From Frigoribacterium sp. PhB24 (lineage in GTDB: Bacteria; Actinomycetota; Actinomycetes; Actinomycetales; Microbacteriaceae): a stretch of 64,000 nt of DNA. The translations under genes were made by a program, and so were the position numbers. The stretch covers positions 248,001 through 312,000 of the forward strand of contig NZ_RKIC01000010.1 of the NCBI RefSeq assembly GCF_003755185.1, written 5' to 3'. The notes beneath the pieces were generated by a model. That model was not told where the DNA came from. It did not search any database and saw only the letters and a list, made by a program, of their open reading frames with translations. This document shows positions 1 to 8,157 of this stretch, one piece after another. The first letter of the stretch is position 1. Each line of letters begins with the position of its first letter.

Positions 1-844
1 GATGCAGGCCGATGCCGATGACCACGATGGCGGTCACGTACAACCAGCTGACGAGCGCCACCCCCCAGAGGCCGGTCGTGACGATGCCGTAGACGGGGCC
101 GACGACGACCGTGCCGATCGCCGCGATCACGGCCGCCGTGACGACACCGGCGAGGAGGCGCCGGCCGAGACCCAGCCGAGCGCTCGCCGCCGAGATGGCG
201 GCGGCGCTCGCGTACGCACCGACGCTGAGGGCGACGAGCAGGAAGAACAGCCCCTGACCCGTCGGGTCACCCTGTCCGCTCGGGACCACGTCGTCGACCT
301 TCAGGGGCAGGCCGAGCCGATAGGCGACGGGGCCGAAGACCTTCTGCAGCACGCTCGCGGTCGTGTCCGACGCGGCGGACGAGACGTAGAGGGTCGCGTC
401 GGCCGTGCCCACCTCGAACGCTCCGGCGATCTCGCGATCGGTGATGAGGGCCCGGGCCGCGTCGGCGTCGGCCACGGTGCGCACGTCGAGGGCGTCGGGA
501 TCGGCGTCGTTGAGCTGCTGGGCGAAGACCTCGCTCTGGGCCGTGCCGCCGACCACCGCGACCGGCACGTGGTGCGGGGCCGGGTGGCCGAAGGCGCCGA
601 GGTAGGCGAGGGCCATGCCGGTGGCGAGGAAGAGGGGAATGAGCACGTGCAGCGCGAGGGAGCGCCAGGCGGCGGCGTCGGGGCGGGGCCGACGCGCGGC
701 CGCCGGCCGGGCGTGCTGGTGACCGCGGGGGAGGCGCGGGTCGGGCCGGTCGTCCCCGCCACGGAGCGCGTCGTCGCGGAACGGGCGCCGATCGGGGTGC
801 GCGCCGTCGTCGGGTCGGTGCAGGGTCAGGTCGGTGGTCGTCAC
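1..844 (-). CDS. YhgE/Pip-like multi-pass membrane protein, 3' end outside window
   Basis: The gene reads leftward off the window; the first 281 codons are visible. A GTG start at 844 follows a GAGGAG ribosome site. The protein has a proline/arginine-rich cytoplasmic leader of about 60 residues, one membrane helix (around LHVLIPLFLATGMALAYLG), an outer domain of roughly 100 residues, and then the start of a cluster of hydrophobic helices at the end of the visible part. That layout resembles the YhgE/Pip (DUF3533, ABC-2 permease-like) membrane proteins. The substrate is unknown. It is divergent from a MarR regulator 110 bases away with a perfect palindrome between them, so control by that regulator is likely (inference). 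Confidence 0.6.
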   Translation of the reverse strand, partial: MTTTDLTLHRPDDGAHPDRRPFRDDALRGGDDRPDPRLPRGHQHARPAAARRPRPDAAAWRSLALHVLIPLFLATGMALAYLGAFGHPAPHHVPVAVVGGTAQSEVFAQQLNDADPDALDVRTVADADAARALITDREIAGAFEVGTADATLYVSSAASDTTASVLQKVFGPVAYRLGLPLKVDDVVPSGQGDPTGQGLFFLLVALSVGAYASAAAISAASARLGLGRRLLAGVVTAAVIAAIGTVVVGPVYGIVTTGLWGVALVSWLYVTAIVVIGIGLH

Positions 845-889
845 GGGGCTCCTCGTGGTCGGGGGCGCCGTTGCCCGTCAGGTCGTACA

Positions 890-904
890 GTTGCATTATG
901 CAAC
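890..904. promoter_or_regulatory. 15-bp perfect palindrome, probable MarR operator
   Basis: GTTGCATTATGCAAC is a perfect inverted repeat around one central base. It sits in the only gap between the divergent membrane-protein and marR genes. This is the position and size expected of a MarR-family operator controlling both genes. Confidence 0.6.
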
Positions 905-953
905 ACAAAAGGCGTCCTCGGTGTTCCCGTCTGCCCGCCGTTAGGCTGACCCC

Positions 954-1394
954 GTGACGGACCAGCGGGGGCAGCGAGGTATCGACACGGTCTACTCGGA
1001 ACTCGAGACCGTGTCGCGGCGGGCCGTGGCCCGCGCCCGGCACAAGAGCGCTCCGTTGTCGTTCGTCGAACACTCGCTCGTCACCTTCATCGCCGCGAAC
1101 CCCGGTTGCCGCGCCACCGACATCGCGACGGACTTCGGCCTCAACCGCTCGACCGTCTCGCGCCAACTCGGCGGGCTCGTCGAGCTGGGCCTGGTCGAGT
1201 CCGGCGAGGGGGGCGTGGCAGAAGGGCGACGTGGCCAGGCCCTCACGCTGACCGCCCGAGGCCACGACCTGCTCGGCCGCTCGGTCGACGCCAACCGCTC
1301 CGCCCTGGCCGATCGGCTCGAGGGGTGGACGGCCGACGAGGTCGACGCCCTCGCCGCAGCGCTCCACCGCCTCAACTCGGCCTTCGTCGACTGA
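954..1394 (+). CDS. MarR-family transcriptional regulator
   Basis: A 146-residue winged-helix regulator. The helix-turn-helix lies around residues 48-75 (ATDIATDFGLNRSTVSRQLG), followed by a basic wing (GGVAEGRRGQALTLT), and helices at both ends would form the dimer interface. The GTG start at 954 has a -10-like TAGGCT at 942-947, only 6 bases upstream, and no Shine-Dalgarno sequence, so the mRNA is probably leaderless. It likely represses itself and the divergent membrane protein through the palindrome at 890-904. The ligand is unknown. Confidence 0.85.
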   Translation: MTDQRGQRGIDTVYSELETVSRRAVARARHKSAPLSFVEHSLVTFIAANPGCRATDIATDFGLNRSTVSRQLGGLVELGLVESGEGGVAEGRRGQALTLTARGHDLLGRSVDANRSALADRLEGWTADEVDALAAALHRLNSAFVD

Positions 1395-1592
1395 TCCCGA
1401 CGACCGGCCCGGGCGGCGATCTGCCACCGTCACGCGACGCCTGTCGTCGTGGGCGACGCGGAGGGCCCGGTCGCGCCTCCTCGTCATTCGGGGTACAGAT
1501 CGTGTGACGGATGTGACTGGAGTCACGTCGTGCGTCCTGCTGTGCACCCCCGACTGGGGACAAGCCGATCACGAGAAACCCTGAGGTGCGGG

Positions 1593-1621
1593 TTTACCCT
1601 TCCCGGTTCCGCCCGTAGGCT
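1593..1621 (+). promoter_or_regulatory. Probable promoter of the M23 peptidase gene
   Basis: TTTACC (1593-1598) and TAGGCT (1616-1621) are separated by exactly 17 bases, a normal housekeeping-type arrangement. Transcription would start near 1628, giving a leader of about 75 nt. The 307-base gap 1395-1701 otherwise shows only a small palindrome, GTGAC-TGGA-GTCAC, near 1513-1526. I looked for a c-di-AMP riboswitch, common before actinobacterial wall hydrolases, and did not recognise one. Confidence 0.5.
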
Positions 1622-1701
1622 GATCGAGTTCCCCACCCCCGACGACCGTCGATCCGACGCGTCCTGCGGGCTCGGGACCGACCACAGATAGGTGCTCTTC
1701 C

Positions 1702-3066
1702 GTGACTTCGCCCGTGACCCCGCCCCGCCGTCAGGGCGTCGCCGCCGCCGCCGCGACGGTGCTGCTCAGCCTCACGCTGGTCGTGTCGGGCACGGTGCTC
1801 GGGGCCTCACCCGCGCAGGCGGCCTCGTACCCGTCGTGGGACGACGTCCAGGCCGCCCGCTCGAGCGAATCCGCCAAGGCCGCCGAGGTCAGCCGCATCC
1901 AGGGGCTGCTCGATCAGCTCGCGAGCGACGCCGCGTCCGCCCAGGCCGAGGCCGAGCGTCTCGGTGCCGAGTTCGAGAAAGCCCAGGCCGATGCCGACGC
2001 CGGCGCCGCCAAGCTCGCCGAACTGCAGTCGCAGGCCGACGAGAAGGCCGCCGTGGCCGATGCCAGCGAGCAGCGTGCCGGTCAGGTCTCGGCCCAGCTC
2101 GCCCGCACGGGTGGTGGCAACGTCTCGTCGCAGCTCGTGGGCGACACCGAGCAGGCCGACGACCTGCTCTACCGACTCGGCGCGATGAGCAAGCTCACCG
2201 AGCAGACCGATGGCATCCGTCAGCAGGCCGTGAACGACCGCAACGTCGCGCAGTCGCTGTCCGACCAGGCCAAGGTCGCCTCGGACGCGCTCGTCGAGTT
2301 GCAGGGGGCCGCCCAGGTCTCGATGGACGAGGCGCAGGCCGCGTCCGACGCCGCCGCCGCCGCCGTGGCCGCCCAGCAAGAGAACGAGTCGCGGCTCCAG
2401 GGCCAGCTCGCCGTGCTGCAGGACCAGAGCCTGCAGACCGAGGCCGACTACGCCACCGGCGTCGAGGTCGCGCGCAAGGCCGAGGAGGCCCGCAAGGCCG
2501 CCGAGGCCGCCGAGGCCGCCCGCCAGGCCGAGGCTCTCCGCCAGCAGCGCGCCGCGGCTGCTGCCGCCGCCGCCGCCCGGCCCTCGACGCCCTCCGCGCC
2601 CGCGCCCGCTCCGTCGACCGGCGGCGGTTCGTCCGGTGGTGGCGGTGCCTCGACCGGCTCGGGCTGGGTGCGTCCCAGCGCCGGCTACATGTCGAGCGGC
2701 TACGGCATGCGTGTCAACCCGGTGACCGGCGTCTACCGCATGCACGACGGCATCGACCTGGCTCCCGGCTGCAACAGCCCCATCTACGCCGCGACCTCGG
2801 GCACCGTGACGTTCGCCGGCCAGGCGAGCGGTTACGGCAACTACGTCCAGGTCAACCACGGCGGCGGCGTCTCGACCGCGTACGGCCACATCGTCAACGG
2901 CGGCATCAAGGTGTCCCGCGGGCAGAGCGTCGTCGCGGGCCAGTTGATCGCCCTCGTCGGGTCGACCGGCAACTCGACCGGCTGCCACCTGCACTTCGAG
3001 ACCCGCGTGGGCGGCGCCTCGACCAATCCCGTGCCCTTCATGGCCGCGCGAGGCGTGCGACTCTAG
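1702..3066 (+). CDS. Secreted M23 (LytM-type) peptidase with coiled-coil region
   Basis: 454 residues. A signal peptide ends near ASPAQA-A (residues 36-40). A long Ala/Glu/Gln-rich coiled coil (about 45-295) is followed by a Pro/Ser/Gly linker and a C-terminal peptidase M23 domain (about 325-445). The zinc ligands are visible in MHDGID (HxxxD) and HLHFE (HxH). This is the architecture of NlpD/EnvC-like or RipA-neighbour wall hydrolases that cut peptidoglycan cross-bridges outside the membrane. All the catalytic residues are present, so it could be an active enzyme rather than only an activator. Start: GTG 1702; GTG 1692 is also in frame. Confidence 0.85.
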   Translation: MTSPVTPPRRQGVAAAAATVLLSLTLVVSGTVLGASPAQAASYPSWDDVQAARSSESAKAAEVSRIQGLLDQLASDAASAQAEAERLGAEFEKAQADADAGAAKLAELQSQADEKAAVADASEQRAGQVSAQLARTGGGNVSSQLVGDTEQADDLLYRLGAMSKLTEQTDGIRQQAVNDRNVAQSLSDQAKVASDALVELQGAAQVSMDEAQAASDAAAAAVAAQQENESRLQGQLAVLQDQSLQTEADYATGVEVARKAEEARKAAEAAEAARQAEALRQQRAAAAAAAAARPSTPSAPAPAPSTGGGSSGGGGASTGSGWVRPSAGYMSSGYGMRVNPVTGVYRMHDGIDLAPGCNSPIYAATSGTVTFAGQASGYGNYVQVNHGGGVSTAYGHIVNGGIKVSRGQSVVAGQLIALVGSTGNSTGCHLHFETRVGGASTNPVPFMAARGVRL

Positions 3067-3093
3067 GCACCCCCGAGGGGGCAGAATCGTCTG

Positions 3094-3642
3094 GTGACGA
3101 ACACCGCTCCCTCCGCCCTGCCCCCGCTGCACCTCGAACGCGTCGCCTTCGACGACCCCCGTGCCGTCGCCCTGCGCGATGCCATGGACGCCGAGATGAC
3201 CGTCCGCTACCACCGGGACGTCGTCGAACCCGTCGCCGTCGTCGAGGCGCGGAACGCCGCACTCACGGTGCACCCGTCGAACGTGTTGGGAACCGTGCTG
3301 GTGGTCGCCGAAGGCGGTGCCGACGGCGGTGCCGACGGCGGTGCCGACGGCGGGACGGCCGTGGGTCACGCCCTCGTGCAGAGCCGGGACGGCGAGTGGG
3401 AGGTCAAGCGTGTGATCGTCGCGGAGGGTCAGCGCGGCCGCGGCATCGGCCGGTTGTTGATGGCCGAGCTCGAGGCGGTCGCCCGCGAGAACGGCGCGCG
3501 TCGACTCATCCTGCAGACGGGCGACCGCCAGCCCGACGCCGTCGCCCTCTACGAGAAGATCGGGTTCACGCGCATCCCGACCTACGAGCCCTACGTCACG
3601 ACCATCCCTCAGTCGATCTGCTTCGAGAAACCCATCGTCTGA
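3094..3642 (+). CDS. GNAT-family N-acetyltransferase
   Basis: 182 residues. The acetyl-CoA-binding loop is QRGRGIGRLL (about residues 111-120), followed by the family's Leu-rich helix and a LYEKIGF motif near the C-terminus. The substrate cannot be told. Codons around 3314-3352 carry three tandem copies of GGTGCCGACGGC, giving a Gly-Ala-Asp-Gly loop between two strands; this looks like a recent slippage expansion. The GTG start has CAGAAT six bases before it and no ribosome site, so it may be leaderless. Confidence 0.8.
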   Translation: MTNTAPSALPPLHLERVAFDDPRAVALRDAMDAEMTVRYHRDVVEPVAVVEARNAALTVHPSNVLGTVLVVAEGGADGGADGGADGGTAVGHALVQSRDGEWEVKRVIVAEGQRGRGIGRLLMAELEAVARENGARRLILQTGDRQPDAVALYEKIGFTRIPTYEPYVTTIPQSICFEKPIV

Positions 3643-3690
3643 CGGCCGCGGGCCGATGCCCGTCGAGGAGGCGCGGGTCGCCACGACGAC

Positions 3691-3728
3691 GGAGGCGCGC
3701 CCCGGTCGCGTGACCGGGGCGCGCCTCC
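3691..3728. terminator. Bidirectional hairpin terminator
   Basis: A perfect 17-bp stem (GGAGGCGCGCCCCGGTC paired with GACCGGGGCGCGCCTCC) with a 4-base loop lies between the convergent acetyltransferase and protease genes. There is no U-run on either side. The outer arms contain the dispersed GGAGGCGCG word. Confidence 0.7.
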
Positions 3729-3807
3729 TGCGCTCTGAGGGCGGGCGTCTTCGTGCGAGTCGGGCGGCCGTGGCCGCCCGTCGCCCACGGACCCGCCCGC
3801 TCGCGGA

Positions 3808-4545
3808 CTAGAGGCCGGCCGTCGAGCGGATCCAGCTCGCGCTCTGCGACAGCACGGCGTAGTTCGACCCGGCCCGGGTGTTCGCGCCCGGGTCGGCCTC
3901 GTCACCGGTCGAGCAGACGGCCACGATCTGGCCGGCCACGATCAGTGGGCCACCTGAGTCACCGTGGTTCGCCGCACCGGTGGTGCCGTTCAGGTGCTGG
4001 GCGACCCCGCCGTAGGCGTCGGTGCTGCGGCCGGTGAGGCCGACCGTCGCCTGGTAGAGGCCGTCGGACTGCACCGAGTTGGCGCGCAGGCCGTAGCCCA
4101 TGATCGTGCCGCTGCCCGACGAGGTCGCCTGGAACCCGAGGTTCAGTGACGGGTAGCTGCCGAGCGCTTTCGACTGGCCGAGGTGCACGAGCGCGATGTC
4201 TCCCGACGGTGCCGCGGCGACACGGTCGACGGCGATCGCGGTGCCCGGGTTCGTCGTGCTGTTCGAGTGGTAGACCTGCATCGACGTGACGCCATCGATG
4301 CAGTGGCGGGCCGTCAAGACCCAGTTGGCGTTGATCTGCTCACCGGTGCAGGCGTAGCTCGCGGTGCCTCCGGTCTGGAAGACCAGCTGCACGGCCCATG
4401 GCGTCGTGGGTGCTTTCTGGCCGCCGACGACGTCAGTCGACCGGATGGTGTCGTCGGGGCCGGCGGCGACGGCCGGGGTCGAGACCCCGAGCGATCCGAC
4501 GGCGAGGGCCGCGGCGGTCAGGGCTGCGGCGACGAACTTCTTCAT
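3808..4545 (-). CDS. Secreted trypsin-fold serine protease (S1 family)
   Basis: 245 residues. It opens with a classical signal peptide (MKKF then a hydrophobic core, cut near AVA-A, residues 25-28). The catalytic triad is visible: His in TARHC, Asp in SGDIALVHL and Ser in GDSGGP. Cysteines flank the His loop (YACTG/ARHC), allowing the usual Cys42-Cys58 disulfide. The residue six before the catalytic Ser (chymotrypsin position 189) reads as Ala, not Asp, so cleavage after Lys/Arg is not expected. ATG 4545 is chosen because AAGGGG lies 6 bases upstream and the signal peptide begins there. Confidence 0.85.
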   Translation of the reverse strand: MKKFVAAALTAAALAVGSLGVSTPAVAAGPDDTIRSTDVVGGQKAPTTPWAVQLVFQTGGTASYACTGEQINANWVLTARHCIDGVTSMQVYHSNSTTNPGTAIAVDRVAAAPSGDIALVHLGQSKALGSYPSLNLGFQATSSGSGTIMGYGLRANSVQSDGLYQATVGLTGRSTDAYGGVAQHLNGTTGAANHGDSGGPLIVAGQIVAVCSTGDEADPGANTRAGSNYAVLSQSASWIRSTAGL

Positions 4546-4756
4546 GTGGTTCCCCTTGGTTCGTGTCGGGTGGTGCTGGGCGGGCGGTCCGGCGATCGCC
4601 CGACCCGGGGATCGGGCACGTGCCGCCTGGGTCGAGCCTCCGCCTGGCCCTCGTTCGGGGGCAAGTCGGCACTCTGGCCGACGTGACGCCGGGCGTTGCA
4701 GGTGGCAACAGGGGTGCTGCTCGCGGCGGATGCGGGCGGGCGGGTAGCGTGTGCGG

Positions 4757-5116
4757 GTGATCACGCGACGAGACGCCGCCCTGCGGCTGGACATCCCGCT
4801 CGAGATGGCGAAGCGCCACGGCCTCCCGCCGAAGATGACGGTCGACGAGCTGGTCGCGATCGAACGGACGCCGCCGGCCTGGCTCGTGCAGTCCCGCGCC
4901 AACCGCACCGGCAAGCCGGTCTGGGTCGAACTCGAGTGCGTCGTCTGCGGGTACCACGAGGCGGCCCGCCCCAAGAAGTGGTGGCCCGAGTACACCTACC
5001 TCAGCTGCGACGACCACGGAGCGGACGAACTGCCCGAGCCCGAGCCGGGCGTGGTCCGGGCCGAGGTCGACGGCGTCGGCACCCGGTTCGTCGCCATCGT
5101 CGACGTCGCCCCCTGA
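4757..5116 (+). CDS. DUF5997-like small protein with possible zinc site
   Basis: 119 residues. The pattern CVVC, about 26 residues, then CDDH could bind one zinc ion. The segment MTVDELVAIERTPPAWL resembles the actinobacterial DUF5997 family; that resemblance comes from memory of the family and is not a search result. Start: GTG 4757 is six bases after TAGCGT (4745-4750), which fits a leaderless mRNA; GTG 4751 is in frame but would overlap the promoter spacing. No function is known. Confidence 0.6.
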   Translation: MITRRDAALRLDIPLEMAKRHGLPPKMTVDELVAIERTPPAWLVQSRANRTGKPVWVELECVVCGYHEAARPKKWWPEYTYLSCDDHGADELPEPEPGVVRAEVDGVGTRFVAIVDVAP

Positions 5117-5174
5117 CCCGAGCCTCCTCGACCCCGACCCCTGTGCCCGTGCTTCTCGTGCACGCCGACTGTTC

Positions 5175-5233
5175 GCGGCGCGGCGCGGCGCGGCGCGGGC
5201 CGGGCCGGGCCGGGTCGGGCCGGGTCGGGCCGG
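5175..5233. repeat. Low-complexity GC-only tandem repeats
   Basis: A run of GGCGC units is followed by GGGCC/GGGTC units, 59 bases in all, ending at the stop codon of the next leftward gene. It separates two convergent genes and may act as a crude terminator or a slippage site. Confidence 0.7.
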
Positions 5234-6220
5234 TCAGACCGTGTACTGCACCGAGACGGGCGGCTCGAGCCCGGCGAGCAGGTGCACGTACGCCTGGCGG
5301 GCGTCCTCGACGAGCAGCTGGCGTTGGATGTGCTGGTCGTGCCACTCGACGAGGTCGTCGGGCGTGACGTCGTCGACGTCGTCGGCCACGAGATAGCTGA
5401 ACGCGTAGGCGCTGCCGCCGTCGTCGAGGGTGCGGCGGTAGCCCAGGGTCTGGTGGCTGGTGGCATCGACGAAGACCTCCCAGCCGGGGTCGCTCGGGTC
5501 CGGCAGGGTGACGTCGACCACGGGGTGGGCGGCCCCGTCGGCGGGCGAGGCCAGTCTCGTCCCGAGGGTGGCCGACCGCATTGTCGTCGCAGCGGGGCCG
5601 GCCGTCGCGAGATCGGCGGTTCGGGCATCGTCCGACCAGGGATCGTCCGACGCGGCACGGCCCGTGCCGGAAGCGTTCGCCGACGAATCCGACGCTCGGG
5701 CCGCCGAGGCCGCACCGGCCAGCGACGACTCGGGTGAACTCGTGTCGGTGCCCCGCACGACGTCGTGGTCGACCCGGGCGACGGCACGACCGAGCGCGCC
5801 CTCGAACAGGTGCAGTCGTCGGGCCGTCGCGCGCAACCAGGCTTCGAGGGCGTCGCGTTCGGCGGCCGTGAACGGTTCGGGGTCGAAGGAGTGCACGGCG
5901 AAGGACGCGGCCTCGACCGACCACTCCCATTCGAGCACGATGCGGAGCAGAGCCGACCGGCGCGGCATCAACGCGAGCGTCCCATGACGCAGACCGGGCG
6001 TGAAGTGCAACTCGGGCTCGTCGAGCAGGTGCCGGACATCGGCGGCCGCAGCGGTCGAGGTGGTCGGCACGAGGAAGGCCACCCGGACCTCGCGCCAGGG
6101 TGCGGCGCGGATGGGAGGGGCGTCCTCGTCCCGCAGGATCGTCAGGCTGCTCGGCATCTCAGGAGGCAGGGCTGACGGGGCGTCTGCGGGATCGACGGGG
6201 TCTCGGTCGTTCGTTGCCAT
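5234..6220 (-). CDS. Hypothetical protein, two domains with a variable linker
   Basis: 328 residues with no family I recognise. An N-terminal part (about residues 45-165) and a C-terminal part (about 235-328) look folded. They are joined by a Ser/Ala-rich, low-complexity linker (about 170-225). There is no signal peptide or membrane helix. The start ATG follows CATGCT by 6 bases, so it may be leaderless. Neighbours give no functional hint. Confidence 0.6.
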   Translation of the reverse strand: MATNDRDPVDPADAPSALPPEMPSSLTILRDEDAPPIRAAPWREVRVAFLVPTTSTAAAADVRHLLDEPELHFTPGLRHGTLALMPRRSALLRIVLEWEWSVEAASFAVHSFDPEPFTAAERDALEAWLRATARRLHLFEGALGRAVARVDHDVVRGTDTSSPESSLAGAASAARASDSSANASGTGRAASDDPWSDDARTADLATAGPAATTMRSATLGTRLASPADGAAHPVVDVTLPDPSDPGWEVFVDATSHQTLGYRRTLDDGGSAYAFSYLVADDVDDVTPDDLVEWHDQHIQRQLLVEDARQAYVHLLAGLEPPVSVQYTV

Positions 6221-6345
6221 GGCCCGAGCATGGTGGCACGACTCGATGCGAGCCGGCTGGACGGGCCACCGCCCCGGGTCGGTGGGCCCACGGGCCCGGC
6301 CCAGGTCCGACGGGCCCGCCCCGGGTCGGCCGGCCCGACCAGCCG

Positions 6346-7242
6346 TCAGAACGAGAGTTGATCGACCGAGGTGAGCGGCACCCAGCCCTCGCGGATGCCG
6401 TCCGGCGGCTCGATCGTGGGCACCGGCCGCAGGGTGTCGGCCTCGGCGAGTTGCGCGAGGTCGAAGCCCGTCATCGCGGCGATGTCGCGGACGGGCACCT
6501 GGTAGGTGCGGTAGGGCCCGAGCGGCGGCGGATCACCCTGCTCGTGCGCCCGGGCGAACGCCGCCTCGAGGTCGACGCCGTCGAGCTCGGGGGACTGATC
6601 GAGCAGGTACGCCGCCGTGCGCAGCGAGCCCCCGTCTGACGTCGTCCATGCCGCGATCTTGAAGAACCGCCGCGGGAGGCGGATGCCGCGGTACGGCGCG
6701 TCGTCGTCGAGCAGCACGGGGGCCGTGAAGACCGTCAGCCTCTGCCGATGCGTCGAGGCGTACTGCAGCACCTGGTCCTCGAGACCCAGCCAGAGCTCTT
6801 TCGACTGGTTGAACTCGGCCGCCTGTGGGGCGGCGTTGGTGAAGCAGAACGTGTCGACGTTCGCCTGCACGGCCACCGCCTGCTCGCCCCAGACCGGGTC
6901 ACGGCGACGCACGAGGTGCCCACGGTCGAGGTCGTTCGAGGCGTAGACCCCTGGCCCGGTCTGCTCGTCGTCGGGCACACGTCCGTCGAGATGCCAGTCG
7001 ACGCCACGACCCAGGTCGACGAGCGACGAACCGTCGACGTTGACCGCCGTCAGGGCGGCCAGCCGCCGGACGGGGTCGAGCAGCACGGTGAAGTGGACGT
7101 AGGGCAGCTCACGCACGGTGGTGTGCACCGCGGGCAGCGGCAGGTCGACCGTGAGGAACGCCGGGTCGTACCCTGCCCGGTCGAGGTCGGCGGTGGTCGC
7201 GGCGGGGGGACCGTCTGCGGTGGGATCGTCTGCGGTGCTCAT
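6346..7242 (-). CDS. DNA/RNA non-specific endonuclease (NUC family)
   Basis: 298 residues. It has the DRGH catalytic motif in DLDRGHLVRR (His is the general base), followed by a strand and the metal-binding Asn in NAAPQ...FNQ, the beta-beta-alpha-metal fold of Serratia-type nucleases. Magnesium-dependent cleavage of DNA and RNA is expected. No signal peptide is visible, so a secreted role is uncertain and export by another route or an intracellular role is possible. A ribosome site (GGAGGC) precedes ATG 7242. Confidence 0.85.
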   Translation of the reverse strand: MSTADDPTADGPPAATTADLDRAGYDPAFLTVDLPLPAVHTTVRELPYVHFTVLLDPVRRLAALTAVNVDGSSLVDLGRGVDWHLDGRVPDDEQTGPGVYASNDLDRGHLVRRRDPVWGEQAVAVQANVDTFCFTNAAPQAAEFNQSKELWLGLEDQVLQYASTHRQRLTVFTAPVLLDDDAPYRGIRLPRRFFKIAAWTTSDGGSLRTAAYLLDQSPELDGVDLEAAFARAHEQGDPPPLGPYRTYQVPVRDIAAMTGFDLAQLAEADTLRPVPTIEPPDGIREGWVPLTSVDQLSF

Positions 7243-7315
7243 GGGCGCCTCCGGCGGGTCGTCGTGCTCGTGGGCCCATCTTGCCCACGACCCCCGACAT
7301 CGGGACCGGTCGGGG

Positions 7316-7990
7316 TCAGTCGGCCAGGATCGCGTAGAGCGCGCGCCGGGTCTCGTCGAGCTTGGCGGTGGCGGCGGCCCGCTGGGCCTCGCTGCCGTCG
7401 TGGTGGAACTGCTTCACGACGCCCATCAGCTTCATGAGGCTGGTCTGGAACTCGCGGTCGGTGTCGCTCGCGTCGTCGGCCGTCGCGGCCCAGGCCTTCT
7501 CGATCTCGTCGGCGTGTTCGGCGACGTAGGCGCGGCCCGTCTCGGTCAGCGTGAAGACGCTCTTGGTCGCGGCCTCGTCGGACGAGATGAGCTCTTCGTC
7601 GACGAGCTGCTGCAGCGTCGGGTAGACCGAGCCGGGGCTGGGCTTCCAGGTGCCGTCGGTGCGCTCGGCGATGGCCTTGATCAGGCCGTAGCCGTTCGAC
7701 GGGGCGTCGGACAGCAGCGAGAGGATCGCGAGCCGCACGTCGCCGCGTCGGGCCCGGCCGCGTCCGCCGCGGCCCGGACCGAAGCCACCGGGGCCGAAGC
7801 CCGGGCCGCCGGGGCCGAAACCGGGGCCGAAGCCGCCGAAGCCGGGGCCGGGGCGGAAACCGCGGCCGAACGGACGGCCGAAGCGGCCGTGCCCTTCGCC
7901 GCGTCCGAAGAGGTCGCGTCGGGCGTCGGGGGAGTCGTGGTGCTGGCGACGGGGGTCGCCGTGGTGCTCGGGGGTGAAGTCGGTACCCAT
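7316..7990 (-). CDS. PadR-family transcriptional regulator with Gly/Pro-rich N-terminus
   Basis: 224 residues. The PadR winged helix begins at VRLAILSLLSDAPSNGYGLIK and includes the diagnostic SPGSVYPTLQQL; a C-terminal helical region would mediate dimerisation. Upstream of it is an unusual 75-80 residue tail of His, then Phe-Gly-Pro-Gly repeats, then Arg/Gly, not found in ordinary PadR proteins. The start at 7990 is supported by AAAGGAG 7 bases upstream. Half-sites in the 5' region (8049-8081) suggest autoregulation. No co-regulated transporter lies beside it. Confidence 0.85.
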   Translation of the reverse strand: MGTDFTPEHHGDPRRQHHDSPDARRDLFGRGEGHGRFGRPFGRGFRPGPGFGGFGPGFGPGGPGFGPGGFGPGRGGRGRARRGDVRLAILSLLSDAPSNGYGLIKAIAERTDGTWKPSPGSVYPTLQQLVDEELISSDEAATKSVFTLTETGRAYVAEHADEIEKAWAATADDASDTDREFQTSLMKLMGVVKQFHHDGSEAQRAAATAKLDETRRALYAILAD

Positions 7991-8048
7991 GGGGTACTCC
8001 TTTCGGGTCAGGGGGAGAAGTCGAGATCGAGACGTTCTGTCGCGATGT

Positions 8049-8081
8049 GTCAAAGATATGTCGTTGACTATCGCGTGTCAA
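8049..8081. promoter_or_regulatory. Three alternating half-sites upstream of padR
   Basis: GTCAA (8049-8053), TTGAC (8064-8068) and GTCAA (8077-8081) form two overlapping inverted repeats with spacers of 10 and 8 bases. They lie 60-90 bases upstream of the padR start and probably serve as its operator. Confidence 0.45.
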
Positions 8082-8110
8082 GGCCGTCGAGACACTCGGG
8101 CGAGAAAAAA

Positions 8111-8142
8111 AGGAGGCGCGTCCCGGCCGGGACGCGCCTCCT
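8111..8142 (-). terminator. Rho-independent terminator of the CitE-like gene
   Basis: A perfect 14-bp stem (AGGAGGCGCGTCCC / GGGACGCGCCTCCT) with loop GGCC. A run of seven A on the left becomes a U-run in the leftward transcript, so it terminates the gene ending at 8158. Both arms start with the dispersed AGGAGGCGCG word. Confidence 0.85.
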
Positions 8143-8157
8143 CTCGTCGTCGAGCGG

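Noticed and set aside
2-949. A 315-codon rightward frame with Asp/Arg/Gly-rich translation
   Set aside because: It is the opposite strand of the membrane-protein gene; the leftward reading has clear membrane helices.
1395-1701. c-di-AMP riboswitch upstream of the M23 gene
   Set aside because: The conserved ydaO sequence blocks are not recognisable; only a promoter and a short palindrome are seen.
1692-3713. A 673-codon Arg-rich frame over the M23 gene
   Set aside because: Its product is Arg/Gly/Pro shadow sequence; the M23 frame has signal peptide and catalytic motifs.
4757-5367. Long Arg-rich frame through 5117-5367
   Set aside because: It runs through a GC-only simple repeat and the antisense of the 5234-6220 gene.
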